Part shown: piece by piece, positions 62,673 to 64,000 of the stretch
Position numbering within the stretch: position 1 is the first letter of the stretch
How the letters are laid out: each line of letters begins with the position of its first letter
From: Amphirosellinia nigrospora
Lineage: Eukaryota > Ascomycota > Sordariomycetes > Xylariales > Xylariaceae
Reading direction: 5' to 3'
Length of the DNA stretch: 64,000 nucleotides
Assembly (NCBI GenBank): GCA_004123355.1
Contig: SCHM01000004.1
Coordinates: 3,008,316-3,072,315, forward strand
Position numbers and translations under genes: made by a program
Notes under the pieces: model-generated
The model's database searches: none
Told to the model about the DNA's origin: nothing
What the model saw: the letters and a program-made list of their open reading frames with translations, nothing else

Positions 62673-64000
62673 ATGGCTTCCTTAACGTCGTCGACTAGGG
62701 CGCTGGTCCTCTTTGTCTTCTGCCTGTTCGCTCTCGTCATGCCATCGGCAGCTGTGAAGCAGCTCGAAACCAACTCGCTTAACTCCTGTCAGGCGAACTC
62801 AGGCTTCACTGCCAGCTTATTCAACTTTCGCTATATTCCATCCAAGAATTCCATCGATGTTAATATTAGCGCCGTTTCCACCATTGAGGCCCGCGTCAAA
62901 TTCGATGTTGCCATTTCCGCCTATGGCTACCAGTTCTATTCCACCATTATCGACCCTTGCGAGCTCGACCTTGCTGGCTTTTGTCCTATGGTCTCGGGCA
63001 ACCTCGATGATCCTTTCAGTATGACCATAGACCCGAAAACCGCTTCTCTTGTGCCCAGTATCGCCTATACCTTTCCGGATATCGATGCCAAGGTGAGGGT
63101 TTACATCAATGCCACTGACGGCCCCATGGCAGGCCAAAGTGTTGCTTGTTTAGAAGCAAACGTCTCCAACGGCCAGACTGTTGATCTAATTGGGGTTAAA
63201 TGGGCATCGGCAATTGTCGCTGGCCTCGCACTGGTTTCGTCTGCCTTCCTCTCCGGTCTGGGGCATTCCAACGCCGCATCTCACGTCGCTGCCACCGCTT
63301 TAGCTCTTACTAGCTACTTCCAATCGCAGGCTATTGTTGGCCTCGTCGGAATTCCTCTCCCTCCAGTTGTTCAATCGTGGACTCAGGATTTCCAGTGGAG
63401 CTTGGGTATTGTCAACGTTGATTTCTGTAAGTTTTGGATGTGTTCCCTGAACTCCGAAGGAGCATTCCCTCTTGGCTACTGCGCATAGATGCCACGCCGC
63501 TGACGCTGAATGGAATGCGATTGGTATTTATAAAACGCATCACTGACATGGGTGCCCGTAGTGCAAAGGATCTTTACCTGGTACCAGCGCTCAACTGGCG
63601 GCAGCGCTGCGAGAATTATTGATACATTGACTACTGTATCAGTTCAAGTTGAGAAAAGGTCGCAACCTCTTATCGCGCCAGGCGTAGGTCTATTTAAGCG
63701 CGCCGAGGCAATGATGCCACGCACCCTGTCGAATCATGTTACGAGTCTCGCGAAGCGTGGAAATGTGAAAACCAGCTATGGCACTTACATCGTTTATGGT
63801 ATCCAACGTGTAGCCTTCCGAGCTGGCATTGAGACGACGAACCTTTTCCTGACCGGCATTGTTTCTTTCTATGTCGTGATGGTTTTCGCGGCAATTCTTG
63901 TTGCCCTTTTCAAGGGAACTTGCGAACTCGCTGCGAAGGCTCGATGGATTAAAGGCGACACGTTTTTAGACTTTCGCAATGGATGGCGTACGTGTCACAT
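62673..64000 (+). CDS. FLC/TRP-like channel protein (flavin carrier family), 5' part
   Basis: A polytopic membrane protein of the fungal TRP-like/FLC family, involved in ER flavin transport or calcium homeostasis in yeasts. The signal peptide is ALVLFVFCLFALVMPSAAVK. The luminal ML-like lipid-binding domain runs to about residue 175, with SCQANSGFTASLFNFRY, IDPCELDLAGFCPMVSGNL and RVYINATD. Helices begin at VKWASAIVAGLALVSSAFLSG and include QAIVGLVGIPLPPVVQSW. The intron is 63427-63561; the second exon opens LQRIFTWYQRSTGG and continues to AFRAGIETTNLFLTG, FKGTCELAAKARW and DFRNGWR at the window edge. Both exons join in frame and no frame change was seen. The gene is cut by the window end; the usual length is 700 or more residues. 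Confidence 0.9.

Overview
The window is genomic DNA of a filamentous ascomycete (Pezizomycotina, most likely a Sordariomycete). The genes carry short GT-AG introns and encode fungal families: HET proteins, a PHO80-type cyclin, an FLC/TRP-like channel, a proteinase K-type protease and a GH64 glucanase. The proteasome beta-1 protein reads closest to Sordariomycete versions as I remember them. No search was run, so every family name rests on motif recognition.

Layout. 1-8.2 kb is an extremely AT-rich, gene-free block of the kind left by repeat-induced point mutation (RIP). It contains one normal-composition island, the 3' end of an LTR retrotransposon (6190-6535), plus tandem repeats. 8.8-22.4 kb is a sparse accessory region: an SDR oxidoreductase and a transaldolase transcribed divergently, an MDR oxidoreductase, a 370-bp MITE with TA duplication, a fungal membrane protein and a metallo-beta-lactamase-fold hydrolase. 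25.7-31.2 kb holds two large HET-like genes, tail to tail. 31.9-37.6 kb holds a secreted M28 peptidase and an FAD monooxygenase with a C-terminal DUF6314-like domain. 38.9-47.5 kb is more housekeeping: PHO80-like cyclin, proteasome beta-1 (PRE3) and an ERV2-like sulfhydryl oxidase, all on the minus strand. 48.5-57.4 kb holds a GH64 beta-1,3-glucanase facing a subtilisin, an unresolved minus-strand coding stretch, an MFS monocarboxylate-type transporter and a C2H2 zinc-finger protein. 57.4-62.6 kb is nearly empty. At the right edge an FLC/TRP-like channel gene runs out of the window.

The most important caution is that most genes show one or more single-base frame changes, mostly missing bases in short runs of G or C. 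They occur even in the essential proteasome beta-1 gene. The simplest reading is residual assembly error, as in an unpolished long-read assembly, rather than mass pseudogenisation. Broken frames alone should therefore not be taken as gene death here. Coordinates of exons are by eye.

I did not find a clearly new multi-gene system. The best leads are the HET gene pair, the FAD monooxygenase-DUF6314 fusion with its GC-AG intron, the 15-base micro-exon carrying the catalytic threonine of proteasome beta-1, the un-RIPed LTR inside the RIP block, and two coding stretches I could not name.
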